Shown piece by piece: positions 46,401-59,900 of a stretch of DNA of 64,000 nucleotides. Made by a program: the position numbers and the translations under genes. Source of the stretch: Hyposmocoma kahamanoa (Eukaryota; Arthropoda; Insecta; Lepidoptera; Cosmopterigidae). The stretch lies in the NCBI RefSeq assembly GCF_003589595.1, contig NW_020654748.1:3974439-4038438 (forward strand), read 5' to 3'. A model generated the notes under the pieces. That model had not been told where the DNA came from. It searched no databases and worked only from the letters and a program-made list of their open reading frames with translations. Positions within the stretch are counted from its first letter, which is position 1, and each line of letters opens with the position of its first letter.

Positions 46401-49400
46401 TATTACTCATATTCGTACCATGATAAACTTGTCAACCAAGTAATGTATTATTGCTAAAGTGATTGAAAGAATAAATAATTTCCCAATATTGTCTATTCCT
46501 TACTAAAAATAGGAAACAGATAACGCTATGTGAATTATATAATGCCATCTCTTTCTTTTTTGGTGTTCCGAATCGTGTTATCGTAGTATAATGTTTAAGT
46601 ACTTAATGGTATTTACATTCACAGAATTTTGGCTGTTAAAAAAGTATGTAATAATAAAATCTATTAAAATTACGTTGTTTTCGATAATTATTCCGCATTT
46701 TCATGAAGAAAAATAAATGAAACATCCGAGTCTTGATAGTCACGTTGTGAATTCGGAACTATAGTCCAGTGTCAACTGTTAGTTTCGTCAAGGAGCATAT
46801 AGATGGCGTTGTTATAATTTTACGAAATAAAAATCGCGTATTTTTATTTAACGAGAAATTATTTTCTACGTGCTATTAAATAAAAAATAAACACAATATT
46901 GAAGAGATATATGCATATAATTAAGTTCAACTTAACTTTTAAACATTACAAATTAATATTAAGATAATAAAACTGAAAATAATATTGTTTCCATTGCATC
47001 CGTGTAACTATTTTAAGATTGCTAAATTTGACATAAGAGCAATATTACTTCAATGTTAAAGTCGCATCGTAGTACGAACTGAGTGAATGAATAGTCACAA
47101 AGCTGCCAATAAAACATCATAGTTTTAACATTACAATAAGCTTACTTTAAGCGCGTTATGGTACGAAAACTCAATGTAAGGTTAAAGTAATATTGTTTTA
47201 AGAGGTTGTGGTAGGCCCCAGTTCTTGAGTACAGGAATATACTGCCACTTTACATATTTCTGCTGCCAAACAGTAATGTGAGCGTAACAGCGTTCTGGCT
47301 TTAAAGGGTGCTGGTGAAATTACAGGCACATGACACTTGTCAACTTATGTCTCAGGGTGACGGGCGCAGTGTCAACGTCCCCAAAATCTTTGCGATTTAA
47401 AGCTCTGAGTGAACACTGCTGTGGACAGGCTTGTTGCTTACGGCAGGCACACGACTCGTTCGTTCTGTCACTAAGTATAATTAAAAAGAAAAGCTTTGTC
47501 TTGTGACGTATTGTGTTCATAAAATGTTTGACAAGATTTTTTGTGGGAAACTAAGCAAAAATAAATTCGATAAACGAAATATATATATATAGACCTTGGG
47601 AGACCTGAACACAATGCTCGAAGATCTCAGTAGTGTTTCCCAAAGAGTGGGTTTTAAGATGAACATGGACAAGACAAAGATCATGTCGAATGTCCATGTT
47701 GTACCCGCTCCAGATAAAATGCGGAGCATTACACTCGAAGTTGTTGACCATACGTACACCTGGGGCAGACAGTCCGGTTAGGTAAGTCCAACTTTGAGAA
47801 AGAGATCTCTCGTCGAATCCAGCTCGGATGGGCAGCGCTCGGGAAACTACAAAAAATCTTTGCGTCCAAATTACCTCAACGTCCCAAGATGAAAGTCTTT
47901 GACCAGTGTGTGTTGCCAGTGATCACATATGGATCAGAAACGTGGTACCTCACTATGGGCCTCATAACAAGGCTCAAGGTCACTCAGCGGGCAATGGAGA
48001 GAGCGATGCTCGATATTTCCCTACGTGATAGAATCAGAAATGAGGAAATCCGTAGGAGAACTAAGTTAACCGACATAGCTCGAAGAATTGCTCAGCTGAA
48101 GTGGCAGTGGGCGGGGCACATAGCTAGGAGAACCGATGGCCGTTGGGGCGGAAAGGTTCTTCAATGGTGATCGCGCACCGGACGACGTTCAGTGGGTAGG
48201 CCCCCCACCAGGTGGACCGACGATCTGGTGAAGGTCGCGGGAAGCCGATGGATGCGGGCAGCGCAGGACCTATCGTCGTGGAGATCGTTGGGGGAGGCTT
48301 ATGCCCAGCAGTGGGCGTCGTATGGCTGAATGATGATGATGATGATGATGAAATAAATAAATACTAGACAGAATACTACCAGCAAATAATCAATAATAGT
48401 TCGTTTTTAAAATAACGTACTTGTAAGTCTTCGTGCATATCATGTTGAGCTTTACATAGAGTTTGTTGTAGATCATTAGTACGCTGCAACTCAGTCTTAA
48501 GCGTGTTTATTTTTTTTTTGAAGTCTTCCACAGCTATAAGCATTTTTATGAATGTAAAAAATATGTTTAAATGTAAACTGTAAACTAAAAGTTGTACACA
48601 GTAAGCAGTACTAGTAAAATGTAAACTATTTAAATGTAAACTGATGTCATGGCTCCTTACTGTTGGGTAATTTAATGAAAAATTTCAAATAGTGCAGATT
48701 TTTTCCGGAAACAATTCTGAAAAATTAAAAAGTTTTGGCAAAATATAATTCAAAGGCTCATACTTCGTTCAGAAATATCTATTGAAGTTTATTATTAAGC
48801 ATGAATTATAAAATAAAATTGTATAGCTAAACGTGTTACAGAAAAACAAGTTTTAAAATGACTGGATACGAAAGAAATCTTTTTAGTGACTACATCGTTT
48901 TAGTTCTGTAAATTCAACTTTTGATAGGAGTCAACGTCAAATGTGGAAAAAAATATAGGAAAAATATCCGGAAAAATACGATTTTTCCAAAACGGAAGTT
49001 ATTAAGTTATACGTCGTTATATATCGCACCCTTAAAGTAATAAGACCACATCTGAAAAATGACAACTTTTCAGGGAGACTTAAAGTTTCTACGAAGTTAA
49101 TTAGTCGATAAGTTTTAAGCATAAAAAATTAGCATAGATGTAAAATTTTACATATACTTGTATAATTTGTTTTATGCAATTCGTATTATTGTTACGACTT
49201 TCATATTGTTATAATAGCACTTTTGACGTATAGTCATGTGGATTTATTATAGCAATGGTACGGTATAAATTTTAATTGTATAAATTTAACTGCCTCCGTG
49301 GCCGAACGGTTACCATGCCGAACTGTCACGCAGTGGTCCCAGGTTCAATTCTCGGGCCGTGAGAAATATTCGTATGGCCTACATCTATTTTTCTCGTGAG

Positions 49401-50902
49401 TTTGGGTGTAATTTGTGATTGTCTATGTGTGTGTCCAAGGCACCCGCGACACAGGGTTTCTTTAGTGCGGGGCTATGTTGAGTGCGTGTGTTATTAAAAA
49501 AAATCTCATCAAATTGGACGAAAAAAAACCAAAATGTATATTCATTATATTTTTCGTATCTTCATGACGTGACAGTAGCTTACCATTATAATATGGAAAT
49601 AATTCTGTTATATAATACTCAATAGTGTAATTATTTATTTCACATGTTTTCACACTTAAAACTTTGATTTTGTTTATCGAAAAATTCTTAAAACCATGTA
49701 AAATCCTGAGTGTCGCGAGTCTCCATTGCGTTTTACAATTTTGATACCTAAGTGTCTTGCATAGTCTTTTTCGTCGCGAATCAATTGTAAAACCGTTATT
49801 TTATTATCTGTTTCAGACATTTTCGACGACTAATCGCAATCATTTGCCGTGTATACTCTTCAAAATAAGTTTAAAAGGCGGGAATACTTTGTCGCTACTT
49901 TTTTAAATTTCTGTTCAGAGGAGAAGACTATAAACTGAAACGCGTGTCACGCACTGGCGGCACCGCTTAGTATGTCCTGTAGATTGTAATGTAGCCTGGA
50001 GAGCGTAGTAGCCTCAGCAGCCTCAGCGTCCACGCGTCTTGCTTAGCGAGTTTAAAAGTTCAAAAAGAAAAGAAACAGAGGAAATAAATCCAGTTTTATA
50101 AATATTTATTCCGATATTACTTTATTTTGCGATCTTTTAAATGTTTATCGCACAAGAGATTTTTGGTAACTGGTAAACAGGTTAAAAATTGAAGAGTGAC
50201 GATGGCACGAAACAAAATCAGAATGGCGAGGCAAAGGAATTAAAAGACGATTCAAATTTAAAAACGAGTGGCCAGAAACCGGAGAAAAGGCGATAAAAAG
50301 GTGGGAAGACGATTTAAGGAGGTCACATCGTCACAAAACATTCAGTCATACGTTTAAGTAGGTAGAACGTAATGACATTAGGGATTAAAAGAACTGGCGG
50401 TAAAAGAAAACGGCGGAATACAATTCAGATCTTACTAGTATGAATAATAATGTCCTTCTACAGGTCATATAAATTTTTTTCATAAAATAATTTTCACGAA
50501 TTTGTAAAGACTTTCTTGTGAAGTGTAACGTGTAGACTTGTTAGTTTTGAGAAACGGTATACAGTATAAGCAGTGGACTAGTTAACCACAGTCGCACTAT
50601 GTAAGCTATTGCTTAATTTACCTTCTGGATCTCCCTGACCTTTGGTATTCGCTTCTTCCATGCTATCCAGCGCTTCTTCGAGATTGTACTGCATTTGGCT
50701 TAATTGTTCTTGGTAATCAGTCATCTGAAACATTTAGTTTTTACAAAGGATTAAACATTTCTTTTGTTTACTTCCTGTAAGGGTCTACATTTAAAGAATA
50801 CACTAGGTTATGATGACGTTGACGGTGAAGTATGTTTACCCAAGAATTGCTTGTATATATAAAGTTAATTGTGTAAATCTATATTGTGTAAATATTTTGG
50901 GA

Positions 50903-50937
<35 letters not shown>

Positions 50938-53900
50938 CTCTCTCTCTTTTGAATATTATTGTCGTGTCAAGGCTGCCCTTAAATTACCTGATAACAATTG
51001 TCACATGCGCCTGAACATCATTACTTATACTCTAAATTNNNNNNNNNNNNNNNNNNNNNNNNNNNNNNNNNNNNNNNNNNNNNNNNNNNNNNNNNNNNNN
51101 NNNNNNNNNNNNNNNNNNNNNNNNNNNNNNNNNNNNNNNNNNNNNNNNNNNNNNNNNNNNNNNNNNNNNNNNNNNNNNNNNNNNNNNNNNNNNNNNNNNN
51201 NNNNNNNNNNNNNNNNNNNNNNNNNNNNNNNNNNNNNNNNNNNNNNNNNNNNNNNNNNNNNNNNNNNNNNNNNNNNNNNNNNNNNNNNNNNNNNNNNNNN
51301 NNNNNNNNNNNNNNNNNNNNNNNNNNNNNNNNNNNNNNNNNNNNNNNNNNNNNNNNNNNNNNNNNNNNNNNNNNNNNNNNNNNNNNNNNNNNNNNNNNNN
51401 NNNNNNNNNNNNNNNNNNNNNNNNNNNNNNNNNNNNNNACACTCGTATATTAAATATTACTTCATGTTAATATTCTAGAATATTCAAATTATAAAAATTG
51501 TTACCCAAATTAGGAAGTGGAAACAAATCTTAACAACAAATGGTTGCTAGACAAACAATGATGCCTTATTATTTAAGCGTGATCTGTTCACGACCTGCTC
51601 GCGTCATTGGAATTTAAATTGATAATTAGGTAATTGTTTATGTAGAAGTAATATGTACCTAGCTATTATAAAACTTTCAAAGTACCTATAGTTATATACG
51701 TGTGATTTAAGAATAAAGTAATAATTTTACTAATATTTACTGCTATGTAATAGTTAAAGGTAGATGAAAAGAAACAAAATTATAAGATGTTATTTTCTTT
51801 TCATTTACCACCTATCTCATTCAGCAATCTGTACTAGAATTACTACTTGAACTCGAATGTTTGTAATCTTTCCATTCAAATAAAAAAATCATTAGGGATG
51901 ACACAGTTTTACAAATAGTTCATTACTGGTAACTTTTATGTTATTTTTCAGTGATTTGAAATTTATATGAAAAAAAATTCACGACAGATATGATTATGAT
52001 TTCTTCAAGATTAGTTTTATTAATAGCTTAATTGAATTTCGGGGGAAAATGTCGAAATTGTGATAACTGTGAAACAGTCTGATGTGAAAACCCTAAAATT
52101 GAACCCTGTTTGTTGACGTTTATTCTACATCGAATTTTGTTAGCGTATACGAGTATGTGTTATTTCGGAGAAAAACGAGTGCATTGTGTGTAATATATAT
52201 ATTTATTTACCTTCGTTGTCAATTTGATGTCAATGTCAGTAACAAACGCTCCGAAATCATTAATAAGCGTTTCAACCTCTTCAATTTCGTTTTGATGAAC
52301 TACATAATTACTTAGTGTATCACCTTTTAAAAAAACATGAAAGAGGCTTATGCATGATCACATTTTGTAAGAAAGTCAAAGTAAAAACATCATTTAAACC
52401 TAGGAAAGAAACTATTTTTCCGGAGTTAAATCGCGTATATTTGTTTTTTCGGGCCCTTTACATAAGTCAACCGTGACCATGGGACCTGTAAAGGGCCCGA
52501 AACGTCGGTTTGTTTGAAAAAACAAATATACGCGATTTAAATCCGGAAAAATAGTTTCATTTCCTATGTGTAACAATCGCGAAAACCTAAGAACTCGATA
52601 TCATTTAAACCGTCACGACATTTGAAAGCGTCATTTTTTAAGCTACTGCTCATTCATTGTGTTGACTTCCCTGAGAAAGACTAGTAAGAAATTCTAGGGA
52701 TTGCTCTTTTCAAATAAACTTAAATACTATATGCACTATGCACTTTGAATCAAATTTGTGTGGAATGTAGAGGTCCATGTAATTTTTCCTTACATCTTTA
52801 TCTAATGCGTAGTCTTCAATTTTGTAACATGACTTTAATTAAAATACACAATTAAAGAGTTAACTATATTCTAATGCTGTAAGTTATACTATAGGAAACA
52901 GAATAAAAAATCAAAATGAGTATAACGATTTGCACTTACCAAGGCCTTGTAGAAGAAGTAAAGTATCTTCAGCCTCTTTTATTACTCTGTCTGACAGTTT
53001 TATATACTCTCTGTTCATGCTATCATATAAATATTGACACTCATGCCTAAAAAAGAAAAAGATGGCAATGGCAAAAAAAGGCAGGAAAAATTGTGCAGTT
53101 GTCAAAAAAGTAACAAACTATAAGTAGTATCAAGTTAGACATAAGCGGTTCGGTTATAAACGCGAAGTTCGAAGTTACCGGGACTCGTTGCCTATGTTTA
53201 GTCGGTTAGAGATTTGAATTTGGAAAGGTGCGGAAAGCAAAGACGTGCGCCTGAGTTTAAAGATTCGACTGCCGTTAAGTTGGTGCCGGACGCAGCCGTT
53301 TATGTCTAACTTCACAATACTTAATGATTATCACCAATATCAGGTTTCTCACCACGGCATGACTTCTTTTTATTTTCTCGATATTTCGGAACGGTTGCAC
53401 GCTCCATGGTCACGGGTTGACTGTGAAATATCGGGAAAATAAAAAGAAGTCATACCGTGGTAAGAAGCCTGATATTAGTGATAGTCATTTAGTGAATAAC
53501 CACGAAACTCGTAAAATATTCATAATACTTGCACAAACGTACACGTAAACAATACCTGAATATATGTATAAGACATAGACACCAACAATAGTCAACTTAT
53601 AACTCCACTAGATTCAATATGTGGCATTCACCCAAATTACTTACACATCAATTTGTAGAGCAAACCCAAATTCAAATTCAAAATAATCTTTATTTCATAG
53701 GTAAGCATTATTACACTTGAAATCGTCACAATATTAAACTCTACCGCTCATTCGTAAGGCAGATTCCCCTGAGAAGAATGAGCAAGAAACTCTAGGGGTT
53801 GCTCTTTGTAAATAACATTTACAATATATATATTTTTTTTTTTAATTTGAAACATCAGAGATCGAGATTACCTCCATGAGCTAAACGGGTTACTACCACG

Positions 53901-56900
53901 GATTTTTGTCATCCAAGTACGCAGAAGTTGTATAATAACCTTTAGTATAAAGTTTTTGTTTCACTATAGTTTTAAACCTCGTGAAAGGCAAATTTTGTAT
54001 ATCAACCGGAATCTTGTTATAGAAGCGTATACATTGCCCCTTAAATGATTTTTTGACTTTGTGAAGACGACTATCAAGAAAAGCTAGTTTATTTCTATTC
54101 CTCGTATTAATGTTATGTCTGTCACTACTTTCTGTCTACTTCTGTCACTACGTTCTGTGTACTTTCTGTCTGTCACCCTACAGAGTAAATACTACAGCAG
54201 AAACGCCTTATGCTTAAAGAAACTCCCATATAGAGCCAACGTGAAGCCAACATCATAGCTAGCGTAGGCTTGAAGGCATAAGTTCTATAGGGTTACCTAT
54301 TAGAAGTCGGAAATGACATTTTCCAGAAATAACTTTTGCGCACATTTTCATAACCTCGAAAGTAATTTTGAGAGGAAAATGTTTTTTCTTTTAAACCTAA
54401 CTTAACCTAACCTAAACGAATCTAATCATGCCTTTGTGATAAACATCCAACATATCCTGAAAGAACAATGGTTTCGTTATAATTACGTTTTTGGGGTAAC
54501 GAAAATTCGGACAAACGTTATTTCGGAAAAAATAATTTCAAGTTTGTGATAGGTTACCGTTCTATAGAGCAAACACCATAGACATACTTCTGATTTGAAG
54601 TCAGATGTGTTAAAGCAATGTGGAAGACACGTACGAGTATACAAATACCAAAAAACAAACCCAAAAAGGAGCTTCTCTTTTAATGCAGAAGAGCTGTTAA
54701 TTCTCCATATTGTGGTGATGTTTGCTGAGATTAAAAACGCCAAGTTCATATCTACTTTTTGGAGCATCAGACCTCGACCATGACGTGTCCATGACGCGTA
54801 TTATTATCACTCCTTTGAAACCGAAATAGTATGCAATCATGTGACCCGTGTATATATATTTGGCTCATTGTTGTATACTATAGATAATAATGAGTCAAAC
54901 AGATGCGATCTTAGTGACGTGCATCGTCGATCTGATAGGTACATCCGAACGACATAAATAGAGATCCGGGGGTCGATTCAGAGCCTTACGAAAACTCAGT
55001 CGTCGACAGATTCGATTTGATAGCGTATGATTTCTTTTCATTTTTATTCACAACACCCGAATCGAACGTTAAACTTTCGTATTCGAAACCGAACCGAAAT
55101 AATGTCACACTACAGACAGACTAATGCATTCCTATATTTTAAAAGTCTTAAAAATGTATATGAAAAGATTTTCATTTTTCTTAAATCTATTTCATCGATT
55201 AACTCCGTAAACGCTGTTGGATAACGATATCGTAGCCGAATCGAGTGTTTAACTCGAATATTCTGAATAGCTCTGAAAGCACCCATAGATTCGAGAACGA
55301 TATCCAAACGATGTACCTATGTATATGTTTTACCTTCGGTTAAAATATCGAAGAGCTCGTAATCGGGCTGCTTGTCTGAATAGTGACAAAAATAATAAAA
55401 AAGTGATACAATAATTGCAATGTAATTATTGTATTTAGTGGTTGTTTAGAAATTAAAAATACTTACGCCATATCTAAGTCGGTAATGAGTTCATCGTCTT
55501 TTATTTTGTGTTTGCTTTTCATAGACGTTGATTCTTGTAGTTGGATAATATAATCAGAATTCGGAGGTGTTGGTGGTATCTGAATAGGAGTATTCTGATT
55601 TAGAGATTCAATTAAAGTTAAATAGTAATTTATTTGCTTAATGGTCGGCGCAGATGGATGAGGAATATGTTGCTTTAAGCCCAGTACAGCGCCCAATACA
55701 GCGCCCACAGACGGGACGGGATGGCATATATATTAGATACGTTTCAAGTGACACCGCATTTCCGCGCTATGGTAAAGAGTTAAATAATCATTTTCGGACG
55801 AGTTTCGGGCCGATATCAAATACAAAGTTTTGCATCTTTCTGAACTGAACCTTAAAATTATTGTCTTTAATTGGTTCTTCGTAATAGTCCCTCAGGCAAA
55901 CACCAATTTCTTATTGTGTACCAGATTGTAGTTTAAGGCGCCTTCAAATTAGACGTTATATACGTCTAATTTAAACGACATTATTACAGGTTTGGTTAGA
56001 TAGTTACACGCATTTTCCACTACCTAAGCAATAAGAGTGAAATAAAATTAGCCGCTACGACTGCGGTCTCTCGCGGCTTGTTGCTTAAAGAAAAATAGCA
56101 CTAAAAAGCCCTGCAGTGGCGCAAATGTGGCAGTTCAGTAATAAGAAGCATTTGGGAACAACAAGGGCGTTGGGCATCCAAAGCCCGTTTTAATGTTATT
56201 GCATCAAAACATGTAAAACACTGTCCGCTATGTTGTGACAAAAACTCATTACGATCTCTCTTCTAGATGGCGTAAGTTTCATTCATTTAGAAGGTGGCTC
56301 TCCATCCTTGTTGCATAGCTTACAAATGTGCGTTTGAATTTCGGACACATTACCACCTGCAGTTTGTAAAAACTCATTTAAATGTAAAAATAATGTCTCA
56401 AACGAGCGATTTCATTCTTAACATGGAGCATCTAGGAGGCCAGTGACACCTGCTGAGGACCTTCTCAATCCAGCAAATTTAAAGAATGATACGTTTAAAT
56501 TATTTTCAATGTAACTTTTAAATAACAATTATATTTATTACATACACAATTTATTTCCTTAAAAACCAATAAAAAGACGAACGCCTCGTTAATTTACCGA
56601 TTTAGTGCATCAATAGGAAGGGCGGATATCACAAGGAAAATTTCTGGTTTCTAATTGTTTTAAAATAATAATACCACTTGAATCTTTTAGCTAAATCATA
56701 GGTTAAATAAATAATAAAGCATATAAGAGTCATATTAAAAATATATAAGACATTAAAAACATTGAAAAGAAAGACATTGAAATTTTATTTAAAATTTTCT
56801 CGAATCCTCACTTTTAAGTGATGCGCCCTTGTTACACCCAATGCTTCAACTTATTTATTGTGACTGCAAAACTGACGTACACGTGTCACGTCAGTGGCGC

Positions 56901-59900
56901 TGAAACTGCTGTTGTAGCTGCAGTGGCGCCACAGAGGCACTGCAGCCGCGCTACTTATGATTTTCATACAATATTTAGAAGCGCAATTGCAGCGCCACTA
57001 CACGCGTGCATCACTTTTGTGGTCACAATTTACTGAACTAAAAATGACTGAAGTGCTACAGACGCGCGGCTGCCTTGCCACAATCGCGCCACTGGAGGAC
57101 TCTTTAGTGCCATTTTTCACTAAGCGACTAGCCGCGAGCGACCGCAGTCGTAGCGGCTAGTTTTACTTCACTGTTATTGGTTAGTCTTATCTGGTACACA
57201 ATAAGAAATTGGTGCTAAGTAAGAAATAGTCCTATTACGTCCCGTAGGTAAGTTTAACCAAACCCGTCATAATTTTGAGTACGTACTAAGTTTAAAATTG
57301 TTTTTACCTTTTTTAATTTATAGCCAAATAACGTGTTTTGGGAATTCGACTGCCGGCTAAGAGATGGAGTAAAAATTCCAGGAATTGCTTCAAGTGTACC
57401 AACAGCTTCCAAGACGCCTGGTGTTTGGATGGCCAATTCATAGAGTACGTTCAGCATATTGCCAAGAGCTGTTTCAGCTGAATATAGCCGTACAGATAAT
57501 TGGACTATTGCCATTGGATCGGATATAGAAAAACGTTTATTCATGTTTTGTGCCACTAAATCAAGATTTGTTCGGATATCTGTCTTCGAGTATAGACGCT
57601 GTAGTCGAGCAACCCTGTTGACTAGCTGTTGAAATTGTTCTATTGTTGCTATTGACTTTGGAGTGCGATCACTAATTAAACCTTCAGGAGTAAACGATAA
57701 ATTATGATAAAATAGTATCTATTATTCTACGGGTTGAAACAAAAGGACCCTAAATTGTACTCAAGATAATTTAACAATGGTAAAAAATATTGATTTTATT
57801 TAATATCATGATGCTTTACTAACATGATATTCATTTCATTTTAATGAAATTTCAACACTAAAATAGTTAGCCTATATATAGTTCACTGCTAGGCACAGGC
57901 CTTCCCTCACAATGGGATTGCTTTGTAGATGTGTTCAGGATAAATTTCAGATGGAATTTCGCACATAAATTCCGAAAACTCAGAGGTGCAAGCCCGGATT
58001 AGATCCCACGCCCTCTGCTTGAGAGATAGTACGGTCAAAAGGCTTTAATGTTAATTACACAGATGGGACATAAAAGAAAAAATCCTTCGTCTCTATGCCA
58101 AACAGAGAAATTAGCAAGGTCTTCTGACTCGATATACACTACAGTTAGTACAGCGGTGGATGACCTTGATTCAGATATCACCAGCTCAAATATTATTGGG
58201 ACCTTTTTACACTAGTAGACATAGTACAAAACAAATACAAGTAATTAAACATATAGTATACTTTCCAGATTGTAGCTTACGGAACAGTATAATAAAAAAT
58301 ATTACGTACTCCTGGTATAACAAAGCTACATGAAATAATACGCCAAAATGTTTGACGAAAAAGAAGCAAAGTTGAAATAATTGGACTAACTATTTATTTT
58401 CAAATAACAAAAATAATCTCTGATGGACCGAATCCCTAACGAGGTCATACGTCAGAGAACTAAAGTGACCGACATAGCTCGTAAAATCAATAAGCTTAGG
58501 TAAGTGGCAGTGGGACGGGCATGTCTGCAGGAGGGTTGATCGCCGATGGAGCAGATTTGTTCTGGAATGGCGACCACGTCAAGGAAAACGTAGTGTGGGA
58601 CGTTCAGCGGCAAGATGGATGGACGACCTGAGCAAGGTGGCCGGCAGCCACTGGATGCGGGCGGCACAAGACCGGGTGAGTTGGCGTGCTCTAGGGGAGG
58701 CTTATGTCCAGCAGTGGATGCGTGTAAGCTGATGATGTGAACAAAAATAATATTTGCACATTTGACACCAGATGATGAGAGAGAGTGGGCGAGCCTATGA
58801 AACAAGAGAAGCAATGATAATTCCGAAATGTTTGCTCTAAACAAAATAGCAGGCTTCTCTGCGTTCATATTTCAATAGTGCTTTTTTAACATGAAAGTCA
58901 TAAAAATAACACAAGCTACATGATACAAGTTACGTATCTCTCCTATTTAAGCATAAATAAATCATGGCTTAATTTCGTTAGTAAAATCGTTATACCTCGT
59001 TGTCATTTTGCAAATGTAGCCTTATTACACCACGGGTGCCGATTGTTGCACTACACTTAATAGAGAATATTAGTGCAGCCGCAACAATGCAAATAGAATC
59101 ATATTTTTATCAAATTTTTAATGACTTACCATAATTATTGTCAACAGATAATGATGACACTAAACAAAAAACAAAACAATTACGTATTAAAAAAAAAAAC
59201 AAATTAAAAGCGGTACACTGCAGGTACAGGCCATCAGAATCGTATTTGATGCACGTACCTACAAGAATTTATCCATGGCTTCTTCAATGGGTCTTTGTTC
59301 CGAAACATTTTTATGTATACATCATACTCAATTCATAACAAAGCAAAAGTATACAAAATGATACAGTTCAGACAGAATATTAAAAAAAAACCTCAAACCT
59401 CAAAATTTGGGATTATATCAATTTTCCAAGTTTTATTAAAATCGGTTAGGCGAAACCGGATTCATCGCCTAGTTGGCCACCCTTAGAGGTGGAATACTTT
59501 CTTGAAATTTAAATGGGGCCACTCCTGAGGCACTATTAGGTATTAGACCCGTCGTCCATTTATTTGTAAGTCAATGGCGGAATATCAAAAAATTGCAGTG
59601 ACAGTTGAATAGTAGCTCGATGGATCGAGTATATAACCAGAAATAGAGACGAAATAAGAGCCATCCATCCCTGGAACTCGTTAGACAAATGGGCCTTATA
59701 TCACTTTTAAATATCAACTCTCGTTTGCGCTAAAATCACATATTAGAAAGCTGAGATAGTACAACGCCAACGACTGACCTGTGTGTACGTCTCCGTATAT
59801 TCCAAAAATATTCTGTATTTATTTTAATAAAGATAATATCTTTTACAATGGGTGGCTGTTCCATTCGGTGGTGTGGGAAAAACGGCAAAACATCTAATTA

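Noticed and set aside
50810..51478. Open frames of 136-222 codons
   Set aside because: They consist almost entirely of unknown residues across the 400-N gap.
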